Below are positions 1 to 8,886 of a stretch of DNA of 64,000 bases, one piece after another (position 1 is the first letter of the stretch; each line of letters starts with the position of its first letter). The DNA comes from Anaerolineae bacterium. GTDB taxonomy: Bacteria; Chloroflexota; Anaerolineae; Aggregatilineales; Ch27. The notes under the pieces are model-generated. The model was given only the letters and a program-made list of their open reading frames with translations, was not told the DNA's origin and made no database searches. The DNA is taken from the NCBI GenBank assembly GCA_013178165.1, contig JABLXG010000005.1:62001-126000 (forward strand), read 5' to 3'. The position numbers and the translations under genes were made by a program.

Positions 1-2
1 CG

Positions 3-56
3 ATCGATAACATCGTCCTGACCGGCACGGGCTGTGTGGTCACCACACAGCGCTAG
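3..56 (+). CDS. C-terminal end of a probable M24 metallopeptidase (partial)
   Basis: An open frame enters from the left edge and stops at TAG (54-56). It encodes the end of a protein, IDNIVLTGTGCVVTTQR. The pattern of 'D-x-V-L-V-T-x-x-G-C-x-V-L-T' is typical of the extreme C-terminus of Xaa-Pro aminopeptidase/M24 proteins. Only 17 residues are visible, so the assignment is tentative. A hairpin follows directly. Confidence 0.35.
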   Translation: MDNIVLTGTGCVVTTQR

Positions 57-63
57 CGCTCTG

Positions 64-96
64 GTCCCGGCGATGCGTCGCGGGCGTCGCCGGGAC
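64..96 (+). terminator. Hairpin terminator after the partial M24 gene
   Basis: A perfect 10-bp inverted repeat (64-73 with 87-96, GTCCCGGCGA/TCGCCGGGAC) with a 13-nt loop lies just after the stop codon at 56. The following tract is only weakly T-rich (gtgttctg). Confidence 0.5.
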
Positions 97-140
97 GTGT
101 TCTGCCTCATGCGCCGTGCGCCGTGCGGCAGAGTGTCCCG

Positions 141-149
141 TGCTATAAT
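141..149 (+). promoter_or_regulatory. Extended -10 promoter for the ABC importer operon
   Basis: TGcTATAAT is a perfect extended -10 element. No good -35 is visible, as expected for this promoter class. Transcription would begin near 156, giving a leader of about 68 nt before the start at 224. Confidence 0.55.
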
Positions 150-223
150 CACCATTGTCCGGCCAGCCCCCGTCCGGGTGCGGCGGGCAACCCTTCCGAA
201 TCATCCAGGTGAGGAGAGGCAAC

Positions 224-1372
224 ATGAAGAAGAGTCTGGCGGTTTTGCTGCTCGTTGCACTGCTGCTTTCGATCACGCCTGTTTTGGCCCAGGGCGGCGA
301 TACGCTGACCCTCCTCTGCACGCCGCAGGAGGACTGGTGCGTGGCCATGACCCAGGCCTTCCAGGAGCAGACGGGCATTGTCACCTCCTACGTCCGTATG
401 TCTTCCGGCGAGGCGCTGGCCCGCCTGCGGGCGACAGCCGGGAACCCGGAGTTCTCCGTCTGGTGGGGCGGCCCGGCGGATACCTTCTTTGCCGCCGCGG
501 ATGAAGGGCTACTGGAACCGTATGATTCCCCCAATGCTCAGCTGATCGATCCCAAGTACCGGGATGCAGAAGGCAAGACCTGGACGGGCGTTTACGTCGG
601 CGTGCTGGGCTTCTGCTCCAACAAGCAGATTTTGGAAGAACTGGGCGTTGAACCGCCGACCTCCTGGCAGGACCTCCTCAACCCGGCCCTGCAGGGCAAT
701 GTTGCCATGGCCCACCCGGCCACTTCCGGCACGGCCTTCACCGCTTTCTGGACGAACGTGACCCTGGCCGCTGACGCCCTGGAACGCGCCGCCATGGAAG
801 AGCAGGGCATGGATGAGGAAGCCATCGCCGAGGCCCTGGCCGCTGGCGAATACGTCGGCGCGGGCTACGACGAGACCGGCGCTCCCACCCAGGAGGCCAT
901 CGACAACGCCTTCGCTTACTTCGCCCAGCTGCACCAGAACATCCTGCAGTACACCCGTTCCGGCGCAGCGCCGGGCCGGATGGCTGGCGCGGGCGAGATC
1001 GCCGTCGCCATCATCTTCTCCCATGACTGCGTCAAGCTGCAGCAGGAAGGCTTCGCCGATATCCTGGTCACCACCTTCCCGGAGGAAGGCACCGGCTATG
1101 AGATCGGTGGCATGGCCATCATCAAGGGCGCTGCGGAACCGGAAGCCGCCCGCGCCTGGTACGAGTGGGCGCTGACCGCGGAGGCGCAGGCCATTGGCCC
1201 GACGGTCAACAGCCTGCAGCTGCCGACCAACCCTGAGGCCCCGGTCTCCGAGCTATCGGTCAAGCTGGATGAGGTCAACCTGCTGAACTACAACTTTGTC
1301 GCGGCGGGCGCCAATCGCACAGCGATCGTCGAGCGCTTCGACGCCGAAATCGCGCCGGAGCCGGTCGAGTAA
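224..1372 (+). CDS. ABC transporter substrate-binding protein, Fbp/iron(III)-type family
   Basis: This 382-residue exported binding protein should deliver a substrate to the permease and ATPase encoded just downstream. The start at 224 is preferred over the longer frame because it follows GGAGAGG and begins a clean signal peptide (MKKS, hydrophobic core, cleavage near VLAQG). The fold family is that of FbpA-like proteins (extracellular solute-binding family 1), seen in patterns such as ADTFFAAADEGLLEPY and PPTSWQDLLNP. Two cysteines near the mature N-terminus (LLCTPQEDWC) are unusual for ferric-ion binders, so the substrate may not be iron. A hairpin separates it from the permease gene, which could raise expression of the binding protein over the membrane components. 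Confidence 0.8.
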   Translation: MKKSLAVLLLVALLLSITPVLAQGGDTLTLLCTPQEDWCVAMTQAFQEQTGIVTSYVRMSSGEALARLRATAGNPEFSVWWGGPADTFFAAADEGLLEPYDSPNAQLIDPKYRDAEGKTWTGVYVGVLGFCSNKQILEELGVEPPTSWQDLLNPALQGNVAMAHPATSGTAFTAFWTNVTLAADALERAAMEEQGMDEEAIAEALAAGEYVGAGYDETGAPTQEAIDNAFAYFAQLHQNILQYTRSGAAPGRMAGAGEIAVAIIFSHDCVKLQQEGFADILVTTFPEEGTGYEIGGMAIIKGAAEPEAARAWYEWALTAEAQAIGPTVNSLQLPTNPEAPVSELSVKLDEVNLLNYNFVAAGANRTAIVERFDAEIAPEPVE

Positions 1373-1410
1373 GCCAGCCCACCGCCGGAAGTTGAAACTA
1401 CGTTACAATA

Positions 1411-1440
1411 GGCCCCCGTCAGCCAGTATGGACGGGGGCC
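1411..1440 (+). terminator. Intra-operon hairpin between binding protein and permease genes
   Basis: A perfect 10-bp stem (GGCCCCCGTC/GACGGGGGCC) with a 10-nt loop lies 38 nt after the binding-protein stop and 22 nt before the permease start. There is no T-run (ttgcgtcc follows). Partial termination or 3'-end protection of the upstream message is therefore more likely than a full stop. Confidence 0.5.
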
Positions 1441-1462
1441 TTGCGTCCAGGGGGAGGTAGCC

Positions 1463-3211
1463 TTGACTATCCTGCGCCGCTACGCCAACCAGTTCCGCCG
1501 CATCTTTCAGGACCCCGTGCTCGCCCTGAGCCTGATCCTGATCACCCTTTTCCTGGTGCTGATGGTCATCCTGCCCATCGGCGCCATGGTCGGGGAGAGC
1601 GCCTCCCCGGAAGGGTTGCCGCTGTTTGCCCATTACGTGACCAGCAGTACCTACCAGACGATCATCATCAATACGGTCGTCATGGGTTTACTGGTGGCCA
1701 CGGCGGGGACGGCGCTGGGCTTTCTGTTCGCCTATGTTCAGGTCAAGGTGAAGGCCCCGCTCAAGCGCTTTATGCATGTGGTGGCCCTGGTGCCGATCAT
1801 CTCGCCGCCGTTTGCTGTGGCCACGGCCACCCTGGTGCTCTTCGGGCGCAACGGGATCATCAGTCGGGGCATCTTTGGCGTGCGTTATGACATCTACGGC
1901 CTGGACGGGTTGACGCTTGTCCTGGCGCTATCCTATTTCACTGTCGCCTATCTCAACCTGAAGGGGATGATGCAGGCGCTGGACCCGGCGCTGGAAGAAG
2001 CCGCCACCAACCTGGGGGCCAGCAAGTGGCGCATCTTCCGCACAGTGACCGTGCCCATGCTGATCCCCGGCATCCTTGGCTCGTTCCTGCTGCTGTTCGT
2101 GGAAGCGATCGCCGACCTGGGCAACCCATTGGTGCTGGGCGGCAACTACGAGGTACTGGCGACGCGCATTTACATCTCGGTGATCGGTCTGTACGACACC
2201 ACTGCCGCCGCTGTCCTTTCGATCATCCTACTGGTTCCATCGCTGGCGATCTTCATCGTCCAGCGCTACTGGCTGAGCCGGCTCTCGGTGATCTCGGTCA
2301 CCGGTAAGCCTACCGGCACGCCGCAGTTGATCACCAACCCCTGGGTGCGCTGGCCGCTCTTTGGCCTGACGATATTCGTCACCCTGCTGATCGTCCTGCT
2401 GTACGCCATGATCTTCTACGGCTCGTTCGTAATGGTGCCCGGCGTCAACAACACCTTCACGCTGGCCAACTTTGACTTCGTGATCAACGGCTACGGCTCC
2501 AAAGCGATGACCGATACTACACTGCTCTCGGCCATCGCCACGCCGATTGCCGGCCTGCTGGGGATGCTGATCGCCTTTCTGGTCGTGCGCAAGGAGTTCC
2601 CTGGTCGGGGGGCGCTGGACTTTGCCGGGATGCTGGGTATCGCTGTACCCGGCACCATCCTGGGCATCGGCTTCCTGCTGATGTATAACAACCCGATCAC
2701 GCTTACCCTGCCCTTTGGCGGCACGCCGGAGCAGCCATTGACGCTGACGCTGCTGCCCAAGCTAACCGGCGGGCGGGCGATTTTTGGCGGCGCACTGGCG
2801 ATCGTGATCGTGTTCGTGGTGCGCAGCATCCCGGCGGCGCTGCGGGCTGGCGTGGCCTCGCTCAGCCAGATCGACCCGTCGATTGAGGAAGCCTCGATCA
2901 GCCTGGGGGCGGATAACGCCCGCACCTTCCGCAAGATCACCCTGCCGCTGATCCGCCCGGCTTTCCTCTCCGGCCTGATCTACGCTTTCGCCCGGTCGAT
3001 GACCGCGCTCTCGGCGATTGTCTTCCTGACTACGCCGCAGACCAAGATCATGACCCACCAGATTCTCAATGAAGTGGAAAACGGCCGCTATGGCAATGCG
3101 TTTGCGTATTGCGTGATTCTGATCGGGATCGTGCTGGTCGCGATCGGCATCCTCTACGCCACCGTCGGCTCCACCACCGGCGCGGAGCGTACCCTGGAAG
3201 GAGGCGCTTAA
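1463..3211 (+). CDS. ABC transporter permease, fused double-domain (FbpB-type)
   Basis: This 582-residue inner-membrane protein carries two complete permease halves in one chain. Each half has an EAA loop that contacts the ATPase: EEAATNLGASKWRIF near residue 175 and EEASISLGADNARTF near residue 475. The duplicated architecture is typical of iron(III)/2-aminoethylphosphonate-type importers such as FbpB. The start codon is TTG at 1463, chosen because GGGGGAGGT lies at the right distance upstream. It is followed after one base by the ATPase gene. The importer type is clear, but the substrate is not. Confidence 0.85.
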   Translation: MTILRRYANQFRRIFQDPVLALSLILITLFLVLMVILPIGAMVGESASPEGLPLFAHYVTSSTYQTIIINTVVMGLLVATAGTALGFLFAYVQVKVKAPLKRFMHVVALVPIISPPFAVATATLVLFGRNGIISRGIFGVRYDIYGLDGLTLVLALSYFTVAYLNLKGMMQALDPALEEAATNLGASKWRIFRTVTVPMLIPGILGSFLLLFVEAIADLGNPLVLGGNYEVLATRIYISVIGLYDTTAAAVLSIILLVPSLAIFIVQRYWLSRLSVISVTGKPTGTPQLITNPWVRWPLFGLTIFVTLLIVLLYAMIFYGSFVMVPGVNNTFTLANFDFVINGYGSKAMTDTTLLSAIATPIAGLLGMLIAFLVVRKEFPGRGALDFAGMLGIAVPGTILGIGFLLMYNNPITLTLPFGGTPEQPLTLTLLPKLTGGRAIFGGALAIVIVFVVRSIPAALRAGVASLSQIDPSIEEASISLGADNARTFRKITLPLIRPAFLSGLIYAFARSMTALSAIVFLTTPQTKIMTHQILNEVENGRYGNAFAYCVILIGIVLVAIGILYATVGSTTGAERTLEGGA

Positions 3212-3212
3212 C

Positions 3213-4319
3213 ATGGCCATCAAAGGTTCGGGCGGGCAGCGGGGCGGCGACCTGGTCCTGCAGGGGATCGCCAAGACTTTCCCTCAGCGCGATGGACAGG
3301 GCGAGGTACGCGCCGTTGACGACATCTCCCTGACCATTCACAGCGGCGAATTTGTCACTCTGCTCGGCCCCTCTGGCTGTGGCAAGACGACCACCCTGCG
3401 CCTGATCGCCGGCTTTGAGCTGCCCACCGCCGGCAAAATCCTGCTCAACGGCAAAGACATCAGCAACCAGCCGCCCAACAAGCGCGACATGTCGATGGTC
3501 TTCCAGAGCTACGCGCTCTTCCCGCACATGCGCGTCTTTGACAACATCGCTTACGGCCTGCAAACGGCGGGCATGCCCAGGGAGCAGATCCGGCAAAAGG
3601 TGGAAGGGGCGCTGGCCCTGATGGACCTCAGGGGGCTGGGCGACCGGCGGCCCAACGAGCTATCCGGCGGGCAGCAGCAGCGGGTGGCCCTGGCCCGTTC
3701 GCTGGTCATGGAGCCGAGTGTGCTGCTCTTTGACGAGCCGCTTTCAAACCTGGATGCCAAGTTGCGCGTGCAGATGCGCGCCGAGATCCGCCACCTGCAG
3801 CGTCGCCTGGGCATCACCAGCGTTTATGTGACCCACGACCAGATCGAGGCGATGTCGATGTCCGACCGGATCGTGGTCATGCACCAGGGTAAGATCGAGC
3901 AGATCGGCACGCCACAGGAGATCTACCGCTACCCGCGCACCCGCTTTGTCGCGGACTTCATCGGGCGGGCTAATTTCGTGGAGACACAGGTAGAAGCGGC
4001 TAATGGCGATCGGGTGACCGTCCGTGTGCTGGGGCGGACCGTCAGCGTGCCGATGGCCAATCCGCCCCAACCGGGCACGCGCCTGACTGCCGTGCTGCGC
4101 CCGGAATCGCTTAGCCTGGATGAAACTCCCGGCGTTTGCCCGGCCCGCATCGAGCAAATGATGTACCTGGGCGCTGAAACCGAGTACATGCTGGAGGCGG
4201 AAGGCCAGCGCGTGGTTGTCATCGAGGGTGGCGCGCGGGCGCTGCGCGGTTTCACCGAGGGGCAGACGGTCGGCATCGTTTACGAAGATACTGCTGTCCA
4301 TCTGCTGCCACCGGGATGA
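3213..4319 (+). CDS. ABC transporter ATP-binding protein (FbpC/PotA type)
   Basis: This 368-residue nucleotide-binding subunit would power the importer encoded upstream. It shows Walker A GPSGCGKTT (52-60), Q-loop MVFQSYALFPH, signature LSGGQQQ (150-156), Walker B LLFDEP (171-176) and the H-loop in YVTHDQ. The C-terminal third matches the TOBE regulatory domain found in FbpC/PotA/UgpC-type ATPases. Its ATG lies one base after the permease stop, so the two are almost certainly translationally coupled. It is the last gene of the three-gene operon. Confidence 0.9.
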   Translation: MAIKGSGGQRGGDLVLQGIAKTFPQRDGQGEVRAVDDISLTIHSGEFVTLLGPSGCGKTTTLRLIAGFELPTAGKILLNGKDISNQPPNKRDMSMVFQSYALFPHMRVFDNIAYGLQTAGMPREQIRQKVEGALALMDLRGLGDRRPNELSGGQQQRVALARSLVMEPSVLLFDEPLSNLDAKLRVQMRAEIRHLQRRLGITSVYVTHDQIEAMSMSDRIVVMHQGKIEQIGTPQEIYRYPRTRFVADFIGRANFVETQVEAANGDRVTVRVLGRTVSVPMANPPQPGTRLTAVLRPESLSLDETPGVCPARIEQMMYLGAETEYMLEAEGQRVVVIEGGARALRGFTEGQTVGIVYEDTAVHLLPPG

Positions 4320-4478
4320 TCCTTCCGGCAACTGCAGCGGTGGCTGGACGTAGGTCAGGCGTAGCGTGGGTGTCAAGCACAACCATGTCGGGCAGATTAT
4401 GATGGCTCCTGGTTGCCCGGTATGCTGAGCGGGCAGCCCATCGCAATACCGCATTTCAGCACAGAGGAGAACAGCCTG

Positions 4479-5972
4479 ATGAGTACCGTGGCAAAAATAT
4501 CTGTGGTCCTGGCTTTGTTGAGCGCCTTCATCATGGCGCTGCCCGCCCTGGCCCAGGGAGAAGCGACACCCATTGCTTATGGCGAAGCGGTGCGCGGCGA
4601 GATCACCGCGCAGACTGCTGAGGTCTTCTACACCTTCAGCGGCAAGCAGGGGGATACGATCACCATCACCATGACCGCGTTCCAGCAGGGCCTGGATAGC
4701 TTCCTGGAACTGACCCTGCCCGATGGCACGCTGGTCAGCGACGACGACAGCGCCGGTAACCTGAACAGCCTGATCGGGCCGTTGACGCTGCCCGTCGATG
4801 GGCAGTACCGCCTCCGCGCCACCCGCTTCGGCGGGGCGGAAGGTGGCAGCACCGGCGCGTTTGAGATCGTCATCCGCCCGGCGACGACTCTGCCGCTCAC
4901 CCCGAACGAGACGGTGACCGTCACACTTGGCCCGGATCAGCCCTTCGCTTTCCTGACCATGACGGCGCAGGCAGGCACAGTCTACGCCCTGACCGGCCAG
5001 GGCCTGGGCGGCACGACGAGCTTCAGCATCAGCGTGCGCGACTCGCTGGGCAGCTACGTCAACCAGGCCTATTCCCCGGCGGAGGGTCTGGCGCTGATCG
5101 ATCCGTTGCTGGTGGCGGCGGATGGCGGATATAACGTGACCGTTTTCCGCCAGCAGGACGGCCCGCAGTTCGACCCGGCGTCAACCGTTCGCGTGGCGCT
5201 CACGCTGCGCATCCCGGAGACGCAGTCGATCGCCGTCGGCCAGACCGTCAGCGGCACGCTGGACAGCGGCAACCCGATCGCGCACTACGTCTTTGAAGGG
5301 CAGCTGGGTGACCTGCTGCGCCTGGAAGGCCGTCATGAAGCGGGAACCCAGCCGATCGACGTACAGGTGGTCAACCCGGCGGGCTACATCAGCACCGGCA
5401 TGGGCACGGCCTACGGGCCGGAGGAAGGTCGCTTTGTCCTGGATCCGTTCATTCTGGAGATGGATGGCCGCTTTGTGATCGCCGTCCGCCAGACCGCCAC
5501 CGGTCCCGATCCGATCACGACACCCAGCGTCTTCAGCCTGACTCTGGCTGAGACGCAGACGCCACTGCTGGCGGTGGGACAGGCTGTGACCGGCACAGTC
5601 GACCAGGCCATCGCTTACGAGAAGGTCTTCCGCTTTGAAGGCACGGCTGGCCAGCGCGTAAACATCGTCCTGGAGAGCGTGGATGAGACGTATGTCCCCG
5701 CTCTGGATGTGCAGGGACCGCCTGTACCTGCACCGGCATTCAGCGGCCCCAATATGGGCGGTGGCGGTGGCGTTGGGATGGGCTTCATCTTGAGTATGAA
5801 TGGCGCCGTGCCCGGTAAAGTGCAGTACACGCTGGCGCTGCCTGCTGACGGCCTGTACGTTTTCCGCGTCCGCCTGGGTTCCCCCTACGCCTTGCCGCCC
5901 ATGTCCGGCCCTGAGGCGCAAACGGAGCCGCTGAGCGGCACATTCAGCCTGCGGGTAGACCCCGCCAGCTGA
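4479..5972 (+). CDS. Secreted PPC-domain protein
   Basis: This 497-residue exported protein has a signal peptide (MSTVAKISVVLALL to ALAQG). The start at 4479 follows AGAGGAGA. The mature part is built of several beta-rich modules resembling bacterial pre-peptidase C-terminal (PPC) domains. The first is the clearest: GEAVRGEITAQ, then D-T-I-T-I-T-M, D-S-F-L-E-L-T, and G-Q-Y-R-L-R-A-T-R-F. No enzyme domain is seen. PPC domains usually accompany secreted proteases or act in surface binding. Here they are alone, so a structural or adhesive surface role is a guess. Two other PPC proteins occur near 49-55 kb. Confidence 0.7.
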   Translation: MSTVAKISVVLALLSAFIMALPALAQGEATPIAYGEAVRGEITAQTAEVFYTFSGKQGDTITITMTAFQQGLDSFLELTLPDGTLVSDDDSAGNLNSLIGPLTLPVDGQYRLRATRFGGAEGGSTGAFEIVIRPATTLPLTPNETVTVTLGPDQPFAFLTMTAQAGTVYALTGQGLGGTTSFSISVRDSLGSYVNQAYSPAEGLALIDPLLVAADGGYNVTVFRQQDGPQFDPASTVRVALTLRIPETQSIAVGQTVSGTLDSGNPIAHYVFEGQLGDLLRLEGRHEAGTQPIDVQVVNPAGYISTGMGTAYGPEEGRFVLDPFILEMDGRFVIAVRQTATGPDPITTPSVFSLTLAETQTPLLAVGQAVTGTVDQAIAYEKVFRFEGTAGQRVNIVLESVDETYVPALDVQGPPVPAPAFSGPNMGGGGGVGMGFILSMNGAVPGKVQYTLALPADGLYVFRVRLGSPYALPPMSGPEAQTEPLSGTFSLRVDPAS

Positions 5973-6006
5973 TCGGCCCTGCGCCGGAAGTCACCCGAAT
6001 CAACAG

Positions 6007-6042
6007 ACGCCCGCGCGGTTCCCGTGCGGGCGTTTAATTTTT
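6007..6042 (+). terminator. Rho-independent terminator after the PPC gene
   Basis: The hairpin ACGCCCGCGCG/CGTGCGGGCGT (one wobble pair) with a short loop is followed by TTTAATTTTT. It also sits just past the stop of the convergent phosphoribosyltransferase gene (6058, minus strand). Confidence 0.8.
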
Positions 6043-6057
6043 CCAGAGCCAGCTTGT

Positions 6058-6636
6058 TCAGTCCGGGCGACCGGCGTCGTCGTCGATGAAGATCGGCAGA
6101 TGCCCCAGGGCAATAATATCCGACCAGCGGGCGCGGTCGCCCTCTGTAAAGATGGCGACCTGGGCGGCCACGCGGGCATTGACCTTGTCCATCAGGACAC
6201 GCATGCCCTGCAGGGTGCTGCCAGTGCTGATCACGTCATCCACCAGGGCGACATTGCGGCCTGCCAGCATGGATCGATCTTTCTCGTCCAGGTAGAGCTT
6301 CTGCGGCGCGCCGGTGGTGATACTGACGGTATGCGCTTCCAGCGCATCGCCCATATAGGGCTTGTAGACCTTGCGCAGCACGACATAGGGCATCCCCAGC
6401 TCGACCGACAGAGCATGAGCCAGGGGGATGCTCTTGGCTTCAGCGGTGACCAGCACCTCGGCACTGGACTTGCTGATGCGCGGTGCCAGCTCGCGGGCGA
6501 CCGCCTGAACCAGCTCCGTGTCGCCCAGGATGTTGATGATGGCGATGCGCACGCCGGGCGCGACTTCGAACAGACGGAGGTCGCGCGTCAGCCCGGCGAC
6601 GGTGACGGTGTAGACTTCGCGTTGTGGCGCGGACAT
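6058..6636 (-). CDS. Purine-type phosphoribosyltransferase (adenine/xanthine PRTase-like)
   Basis: This 192-residue cytosolic enzyme of the type I PRTase fold should transfer the ribose-phosphate of PRPP to a base in purine salvage. The PRPP-binding motif VALVDDVISTGST lies at 129-141, and the preceding VLVTAEAKSIPLAHALS resembles the adenine/xanthine PRTase group. The start at 6636 follows GAAGGAG. The N-terminal 60 residues are less typical, and the base specificity cannot be read from motifs alone. It is monocistronic, with its own promoter upstream. Confidence 0.8.
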   Translation of the reverse strand: MSAPQREVYTVTVAGLTRDLRLFEVAPGVRIAIINILGDTELVQAVARELAPRISKSSAEVLVTAEAKSIPLAHALSVELGMPYVVLRKVYKPYMGDALEAHTVSITTGAPQKLYLDEKDRSMLAGRNVALVDDVISTGSTLQGMRVLMDKVNARVAAQVAIFTEGDRARWSDIIALGHLPIFIDDDAGRPD

Positions 6637-6997
6637 GGTTGCTCCTTCGTACCTGACCGGCGAACGCTACCGCCGGCAGAGGGCCTCAGCGCCCCCGGCG
6701 CGTAATCGTACCGCATCATCGCCAAAATCCCAACTGTGGCAACAGCACAAAGAAAGACAGAAGATCGAGAAACAGGAGGCAAAAGTCCAGAGGGCCGGGA
6801 GACCGCAAGGCGAGAGAGCAGAGACCAACAGCGAGAACCAGCATCGCCGCACAGCAACATGCGGCTGGATCGCTGCCCTACTGCGCCAGATCAGGGCCGC
6901 CGCTCTGATCGTCCTGCTGAGCGCGGCGACCCTGATCAGCGTGGAAGTATGCTCTGGCTACCGGCGACGGGCGGCGGCATAGGCGGCCACCCCGGCC
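6637..6997. other. Intergenic region, no credible gene
   Basis: These 361 bases hold the promoter of the phosphoribosyltransferase gene (6705-6733, minus strand). About 100 bases near 6745-6845 are strongly purine-biased on the plus strand. An open frame across the region (6635-6982) is rich in Arg/Gln/Glu with no recognisable family and no fitting ribosome-binding site, so it is not called. Confidence 0.5.
6705..6733 (-). promoter_or_regulatory. Sigma-70-type promoter for the phosphoribosyltransferase gene
   Basis: On the minus strand TTGGGA (6728-6733) and TACGAT (6705-6710) are separated by 17 bases. The predicted leader is about 60 nt. Confidence 0.5.
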
Positions 6998-7420
6998 TCA
7001 GTTCAGGTTGCTGCTTACCCGGCGCACGCCGGGAACTTTTTCCACCCGGCGGATCAGCGCGTCGGCTTTGTGGCGGGGCGGGAGCGTCCCCGTTAGCAGC
7101 ACGTGGCCGAAATCCACTACGGCGCGCACACCCGGCGGGATCACCCTGCCGACAGCCAGGCGCAGATCGTCGTCGTTGTACAGCCCGGAGGAATCGACGC
7201 TCACCACGCCGGGGATATCGGGCAGGTTATCCAGCAACACCCGCGCGCCAACAGCCGACTTGATGTGGCCTTTGACGGTGACCACGCCGTCAACAACGCT
7301 GACGGTTAGCCAGTGGCGGGACTGCATAAGGGGCGGGAAGCGCCGGATCAGGGCGGCGATGTCTTCGGCGATGTCCTCATCCGGACGCCTGATCTTGACG
7401 GACTCCTGAAGTTCCACCAC
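6998..7420 (-). CDS. BON-domain protein
   Basis: This 140-residue protein has no signal peptide or membrane segment. Two consecutive BON-like modules are visible. The first covers about residues 35-75 (LTVSVVDGVVTVKGHIKS...LLDNLPDIPGVVSVDS). The second covers about 80-140 (LRLAVGRVI, AVVDFGHVLLTGTLPPRHKADALIRRVEKVPGVRRVSSNL). BON domains bind phospholipid or other surfaces and occur in stress and transport proteins. The start is GTG at 7420, chosen because AAGGAAG precedes it at normal spacing. It lies 75 bases downstream of the TPR membrane protein gene and is probably co-transcribed with it. Confidence 0.7.
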   Translation of the reverse strand: MVELQESVKIRRPDEDIAEDIAALIRRFPPLMQSRHWLTVSVVDGVVTVKGHIKSAVGARVLLDNLPDIPGVVSVDSSGLYNDDDLRLAVGRVIPPGVRAVVDFGHVLLTGTLPPRHKADALIRRVEKVPGVRRVSSNLN

Positions 7421-7494
7421 AGCACGCTTCCTTTCGTATCCAGGGGAGACGGCCCCCGTAAACCAGCATGGCGCATCAAACTGATCGGTCCGGC

Positions 7495-8835
7495 TCAGGG
7501 CCGGGCCTCGCCCGCCGCGATGGCGGCGTCAATCGCCCGGAGGGCTTCCTGCAGGTGCGCTTCGACGGTCGTCCATTCGGCGGGGCAGCTTTCCAGCAGG
7601 GAATTCCAGCCGCGCCGCGAGGTTTCCAGCATATTGACCGAAGGGTGGGCACGCAGGGCGGTCGCCAGCGCTTCCTGCGCGCTGGCAAAGTTGGCCTCGT
7701 CGCGGATGCCCAGCATGGTCTGCGCCTGGGCGATGTCCATCCACAGGAAGTAATCATTGGGCTTGAGGATTTGCTCCCGCCGCGCGGCGCGCACCGTCCG
7801 GGCGAAGGCGTCCAGGGCGCGTTCGTGGTCAGCGGGATCACCGCTGCGGCGGGCACGTTGCAGGTACAGCCCGGCCAGGTTACCGGCAGGATAGGAGGAA
7901 TCAGGCGTGACCTCCAGGGCATGTTCATAGGCTTCGATAGCGCTCTCCGGGCGGCCAGTTTCCAATCGGATGCCGCCTACCGGCCCCCAGAACGATTCGC
8001 CGTTGAAATCGACCAGCTTGGGGCTTTCGCCCAGGGCTTGCAACAGGGCGCCTTCGGCGGCGTTGAAGAGGTTCTGGCGTTCCTCGCCGGTGGCGCGGCG
8101 GGCCTTGCGGCGCAGGGCTACCCCATAAGCGGCGCGGGCAGCCGGCCAATCGCGCTTGAGTTCGATCACCCGCTGCAGGTGGTGGATGCCCCCGTCGACG
8201 TCGTCGCGCTGGTGGACTTCCAGCCACCCGGCGATGTATAGCGCCAGCCAGTTATCTGGGTTGCGCGCCAGTACTTGAGTGGCAAAGCGGTAGGCGGTGC
8301 TATAGTTACCCAGCCGGAACTCCTGATCAGCCTGCTGGACAAGCGCCAGTTCCTCCTGCGCAGCGGCGATCTCCTGCCGCAGATTCCTGATCTGCTCCAG
8401 TTCGGGTCGGTAGCTATTCAGAATTTCGAGCTGGTGCTCCAGGCGCTGGCGCATCTGCTCGTCGCGTTCGGCGGCGGCGCGCAGGTCGCGCTGGACAGCC
8501 TCCTGCAACTGTTTGACCCGCTCTACCTCAGCTTCCAGATTCTGGCGCAGTTCATCAACATTGCGCAGGCCATACAGCGCCGCCGCGCCAAAGCCCAGCC
8601 CGATCAGGACTGACGCGCCTTCCAGAAAACTGAGCAGGAGGTTGACGGCGTTGACGGCGTCATTGGCGCGCTCCAGCACATCAACCTGAGCGCTAGCGGC
8701 AACATTGGGCGTGATCATGGAGACCAGACGGGCGACCAGGGTGGCGATCAGCAACAACACCACCACAATCGCCAGGCCGTAGATGATGATGCGCAGTGCG
8801 GCATCAGTCCGTTTTTGCCCCGCTTGTGCGCCCAT
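7495..8835 (-). CDS. Membrane-anchored coiled-coil/TPR protein
   Basis: This 446-residue protein starts at 8835 behind CAGGAGG. One hydrophobic segment (about 15-40, RIIIYGLAIVVVLLLIATLVARLV) is followed by a second around 75-90. A charged coiled-coil comes next (about 95-165, rich in Glu/Gln/Arg heptads). TPR-like helical repeats run to the C-terminus (FRLGNYSTAYRFATQVLARNPDNWLALYIAGW; later AIEAYEHALEVTPDSSYPAGNLAGLYLQRAR). TPRs mediate protein-protein contacts, so this may be a membrane scaffold. No enzyme motif is present. Confidence 0.7.
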   Translation of the reverse strand: MGAQAGQKRTDAALRIIIYGLAIVVVLLLIATLVARLVSMITPNVAASAQVDVLERANDAVNAVNLLLSFLEGASVLIGLGFGAAALYGLRNVDELRQNLEAEVERVKQLQEAVQRDLRAAAERDEQMRQRLEHQLEILNSYRPELEQIRNLRQEIAAAQEELALVQQADQEFRLGNYSTAYRFATQVLARNPDNWLALYIAGWLEVHQRDDVDGGIHHLQRVIELKRDWPAARAAYGVALRRKARRATGEERQNLFNAAEGALLQALGESPKLVDFNGESFWGPVGGIRLETGRPESAIEAYEHALEVTPDSSYPAGNLAGLYLQRARRSGDPADHERALDAFARTVRAARREQILKPNDYFLWMDIAQAQTMLGIRDEANFASAQEALATALRAHPSVNMLETSRRGWNSLLESCPAEWTTVEAHLQEALRAIDAAIAAGEARP

Positions 8836-8886
8836 AGCGCCTCCTGAATGGGCGGATTATTCCCGCCCTGCTGCCGCCGCCCGGCT

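Noticed and set aside
6635-6982. 115-residue plus-strand frame in the gap before the BON gene
   Set aside because: It begins inside the region opposite the phosphoribosyltransferase start, lacks a ribosome-binding site and shows no recognisable fold.
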